Assembly: GCF_000421165.1 (NCBI RefSeq)
Contig: NZ_ATWI01000011.1
Coordinates: 186,001-250,000 of the forward strand
DNA length: 64,000 bases
Direction of reading: 5' to 3'
Source: Marinobacter daepoensis DSM 16072
GTDB taxonomy: Bacteria > Pseudomonadota > Gammaproteobacteria > Pseudomonadales > Oleiphilaceae
In this document: positions 61,710 to 64,000 of the stretch, in pieces
Position numbering within the stretch: position 1 is the first letter of the stretch
How the letters are laid out: every line of letters begins with the position of its first letter
The notes under the pieces: model-generated
Databases searched by the model: none
Seen by the model: only the letters and a program-made list of their open reading frames with translations
Told to the model about the DNA's origin: nothing
Program-made: the position numbers and the translations under genes

Positions 61710-61741
61710 AGGCGGCACGGGCGATAGCCCGTGCCGCCTGT
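61710..61741 (-). terminator. Terminator after the TRAP operon
   Basis: AGGCGGCACGGGC (61710-61722) pairs perfectly with GCCCGTGCCGCCT (61727-61739) around GATA. On the minus strand TTCTC follows, a weak T-run. It lies 18 bases beyond the dctM stop. Confidence 0.75.
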
Positions 61742-61758
61742 CGGTCAGTGATGATCGG

Positions 61759-63054
61759 TCAGTAGGTTGCGCTCATACCAAACCATTCCGGGAAGATGAC
61801 AATCAGGGCCAGCACCAGAATCTGGATCAGGATGAAAGGCAAGATGCCCTTATAGATATCAGTGGTCCGTACATCGGGTGGTGCCACGCCTTTAAGGTAG
61901 AACAGTGAGAACCCGAAGGGTGGGGTGAGAAAACTGGTTTGCAGGTTCATGGCAATCAGAATCGCAAACCAGAGCATGTTGATGCCCATGGCCTCGGCTA
62001 CCGGAGCGAGGATCGGCACAATGATGAAGGAAATCTCAACAAAATCGATGAAAAAGCCCAGTATCAGGATGACCAGCATGGCCAGGATGATGAACCCCCA
62101 TTGCTCGCCGGGCAGCATCATCAGCCATTCTTCCAGAAGATAGTCGCCCCCGGTGTAGCTGAAGACCATGGAGAAGGCCGTGGCGCCAATCAGAATGGCA
62201 AAGACCATGGCGGTGACACTCACGGTATCTTTGGCGGCACCCCAGACCATCTTGAAGGAAAACTGACGGTAAATCAGCGCCAGGACGACAGCGCCGACGC
62301 CACCCAGGGCAGAAGATTCGGTGGGGGTGGCAATACCGGTGAAGATGGAACCAAGCACCACCACAATCAGGGCCAGCGGAGGGATGATTGCCAGCAGGGC
62401 ATCCCGGATTTCCTTGCCCCGGCTGATGGAATCGTCGGCAGGCATGGCCGGGGCGGTTTCGGGTTTGAACCGGGTCAGGATCAGAATGTAGAGAATGTAC
62501 AGCCCGATCAGGACCACGCCCGGCATAACGGCGGCCTTGAACAGGTCGCCGACCGGCAGGCCAAGAACGTCCCCCAGAATGATCAGGATGATGGACGGCG
62601 GTACGATCTGCCCCAGCGTGCCGGAAGCACAGATGGTGCCGGTGGCGAGACGCTTGTCGTATTTATGGGCGAGCATGACCGGCAGGGAAATCAGCCCCAT
62701 CGCCACCACGCTGGCACCGACAACGCCTGTGGAAGCCGCCAGCAGAGCGCCAACCAGAATCGTTGAGATGGCCAGGCCTCCAGGCAGCCCGCCAAACAGG
62801 CGGCCCATGGAGGTCAGCAGTTGTTCTGCCAGCCGGGTCCGTTGCAGAACCACGCCCATGAAAATGAACAGGGGAACGGCCATCAAGACGGTGTTTTGCA
62901 TCACGCTCATAATCCGGAACGGCATGAATGCAAACAGGTCCATTCCTTCGGCATAGATGCCGAAAAACAGGGCGACACCGCCAAAGGTGAAGGCCACCGG
63001 AAAGCCGAACATCAGCATGACCAGAGCCACGCCGAACATAGTCATGCCGATCAT
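61759..63054 (-). CDS. dctM: TRAP transporter large permease DctM
   Basis: 431 residues, about twelve membrane helices, the sodium-driven transport subunit. Landmarks: G-F-P-V-A-F-T-F-G-G near 16-25, G-L-A-I-S-T-I-L-V-G-A-L-L-A-A-S-T-G, and I-D-F-V-E-I-S-F-I-I-V-P-I near 340. The ATG at 63054 overlaps the dctQ stop by 4 bases. The substrate cannot be told; carboxylates and related organic acids are usual. Confidence 0.93.
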   Translation of the reverse strand: MIGMTMFGVALVMLMFGFPVAFTFGGVALFFGIYAEGMDLFAFMPFRIMSVMQNTVLMAVPLFIFMGVVLQRTRLAEQLLTSMGRLFGGLPGGLAISTILVGALLAASTGVVGASVVAMGLISLPVMLAHKYDKRLATGTICASGTLGQIVPPSIILIILGDVLGLPVGDLFKAAVMPGVVLIGLYILYILILTRFKPETAPAMPADDSISRGKEIRDALLAIIPPLALIVVVLGSIFTGIATPTESSALGGVGAVVLALIYRQFSFKMVWGAAKDTVSVTAMVFAILIGATAFSMVFSYTGGDYLLEEWLMMLPGEQWGFIILAMLVILILGFFIDFVEISFIIVPILAPVAEAMGINMLWFAILIAMNLQTSFLTPPFGFSLFYLKGVAPPDVRTTDIYKGILPFILIQILVLALIVIFPEWFGMSATY

Positions 63055-63596
63055 GCCAGGCCTCCTGCGCTGTGTTCGCCTTCGTATTGCCTGTCTCCGG
63101 CCAGCACGCGGATGGCATAGGTCACCATGTTGAGGCCGGCTGTTCCCATAAAGAACGCGCTGACCGGGATCACGGATTTGATCACCCAACGATGTGGCAG
63201 CCCGCCGGGGTCACCACTGCCTTCGCCCATCTGGTAGGCGTCTACGGCATAACTGTAGCCGTAGTTGGCGATCAGGTAGGCGAAGGGGATAACAAACAGA
63301 ATGGCGCCAATCAGGTTGGTCCAGGCTTTACGCTTCTGGCTCCAGTTGGTGTAGAACACATCTACCCGCACGTGACCATCGGTGCGCAGCGCGTAGGGTA
63401 TACCGAGCAGAAACACCACCGAATAAAGGTGCCACTCCATTTCCTGCAGGGCGATGGATACATCATTGAAGGCGTAGCGGGCAACTACGTCATAGAACAC
63501 GTTAGCGGCCATCAGGATCATGGCCAGGCAGGCGATCCAGCCACAAAGTCTGGAGAGCCAGGCAAGGCCCTCGTCGAGTCGGATAATCCAGCGCAT
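63051..63596 (-). CDS. dctQ: TRAP transporter small permease DctQ
   Basis: 181 residues with four membrane helices, the small subunit of a TRAP permease. The family R-Y-A-F-N-D-V-S-I-A-L-Q-E-M-E-W block after the first helix and the G-H-V-R-V-D-V-F-Y segment near 91-99 are clear. It stands between dctP and dctM. A terminator-like hairpin separates it from dctP. Confidence 0.92.
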   Translation of the reverse strand: MRWIIRLDEGLAWLSRLCGWIACLAMILMAANVFYDVVARYAFNDVSIALQEMEWHLYSVVFLLGIPYALRTDGHVRVDVFYTNWSQKRKAWTNLIGAILFVIPFAYLIANYGYSYAVDAYQMGEGSGDPGGLPHRWVIKSVIPVSAFFMGTAGLNMVTYAIRVLAGDRQYEGEHSAGGLA

Positions 63597-63641
63597 GGAA
63601 CGTCATCCTCCGCGTCGCGGCATGTCTTGAAGGTGAAAATG

Positions 63642-63676
63642 AAAAAACCGGGATCACTGAGAAGAGCGATCCCGGT
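63642..63676 (-). terminator. Hairpin between dctP and dctQ
   Basis: ACCGGGATC and GATCCCGGT (63647-63655 with 63668-63676) form a 9-bp stem with a 12-base loop. On the minus strand TTTTTTC follows. Partial termination here would make the binding protein more abundant than the permease. Confidence 0.75.
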
Positions 63677-63700
63677 CTGCTTTCTGCATGACGGTTGAGT

Positions 63701-64000
63701 TTACTCGACTTCGGCCATGGTGTTGAGGTAAGCACGCTCTGAGATATCGGAATAGGCCCGGCTCTGTTCCAGATAGTTCTGCTGTGAGTCGATGATTTTT
63801 GCCGCCATTTCACTCTCCGACGCGGCTTCTTTCAGCAGCTTTTTGTTGGCCTCATACATGGCCTGGAAGATATCGTCTGGGAAACGTTTGATCTGGACGT
63901 TCGGGTATTCCTGCTTGATGTTGGCCCAGGCTTCCGCATTGGCGTGCTGGGAATGCACCAGCATGTCATAAGAGGCGGTGCGCATTGCCACCCGCATGAT
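63701..64000 (-). CDS. dctP: TRAP transporter substrate-binding protein (5' end outside window)
   Basis: Only the last 99 codons are present; the gene runs on past the window's right edge. The C-terminal S-E-M-A-A-K-I-I-D-S-Q-Q-N-Y region and Q-A-M-Y-E-A-N-K-K-L-L-K match DctP-type TRAP binding proteins, probably the TakP/FcbT-like group. It would deliver the solute to DctQM. Substrate unknown. Confidence 0.85.
   Translation of the reverse strand: MMRVAMRTASYDMLVHSQHANAEAWANIKQEYPNVQIKRFPDDIFQAMYEANKKLLKEAASESEMAAKIIDSQQNYLEQSRAYSDISERAYLNTMAEVE

Noticed and set aside
1..64000. Search by eye for tRNA, rRNA, CRISPR repeats, insertion sequences and phage genes
   Set aside because: None seen: no regularly spaced repeats, no transposase or integrase motifs, no recognisable tRNA or rRNA segments.

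Overview
The window looks like chromosomal DNA of a marine gammaproteobacterium, most likely Marinobacter or a close relative. This is inferred from protein style and gene order, not from a database search. The supporting blocks are vfr/crp with an OsmC gene, speD and a phosphoribulokinase-like gene; rpe-gph-trpEGDC; lptD-surA-pdxA-ksgA-apaH divergent from amgK-murU; and thiS-thiG-slmA. I see no rRNA, tRNA, CRISPR array, insertion sequence, integrase or phage gene. Base composition looks even and moderately GC-rich.

Layout. 1-5.7 kb: the 3' part of a DUF1631 protein with degenerate GGDEF and EAL domains, a PrkB-like kinase, speD, osmC-like and vfr. 5.7-19.8 kb: an accessory stretch between vfr and trpC. 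It holds a VWA PEP-CTERM exoprotein behind a possible sigma-54 promoter, a molybdate uptake operon (modABC) with a ModE-type regulator and operator, hydrolases, a sterol desaturase-family enzyme, two GSTs, two META-domain lipoproteins, an orphan solute-binding lipoprotein, an M14 peptidase, DUF4202, and DUF2218 behind a possible Fur box. 19.9-25.4 kb: tryptophan biosynthesis with rpe and gph, and a tryptophan-rich leader peptide ahead of trpE. 25.5-37.7 kb: cell-envelope and housekeeping genes (DUF3530, a J-domain protein, MurU, AmgK, LptD, SurA, PdxA, KsgA, ApaH, DUF423, ThiS, ThiG, SlmA).

37.7-50.7 kb: an inositol-phosphatase family enzyme, an aminotransferase, a PstS-OmpA fusion behind a Pho box, DUF3301, an apparently intact PAS-GGDEF-EAL protein, an AraC regulator, an RND efflux pair, a membrane J-domain protein and a secretin-like periplasmic protein. 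50.7-52.1 kb: DAHP synthase preceded by a leader ORF whose core is nearly all Phe, Tyr and Trp, followed by an intrinsic terminator. 52-59 kb: a LysE exporter, a dihydrolipoamide dehydrogenase-like flavoprotein, DUF2061, Dps, and two Pho-box-preceded units: a choice-of-anchor I lipoprotein, and a DUF2057 protein plus porin. 59-64 kb: a geranylgeranyl reductase-like flavoprotein translationally coupled to a cyclopropane-fatty-acid-synthase-like methyltransferase, and a TRAP transporter running off the end.

The main themes are aromatic amino-acid control at two loci by apparent leader-peptide attenuation (trpE and DAHP synthase), a dispersed phosphate-starvation regulon (three Pho-box sites in 16 kb), and envelope and peptidoglycan maintenance. 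The most interesting candidate is the DAHP synthase leader, which carries codons for all three aromatic end products in one peptide.
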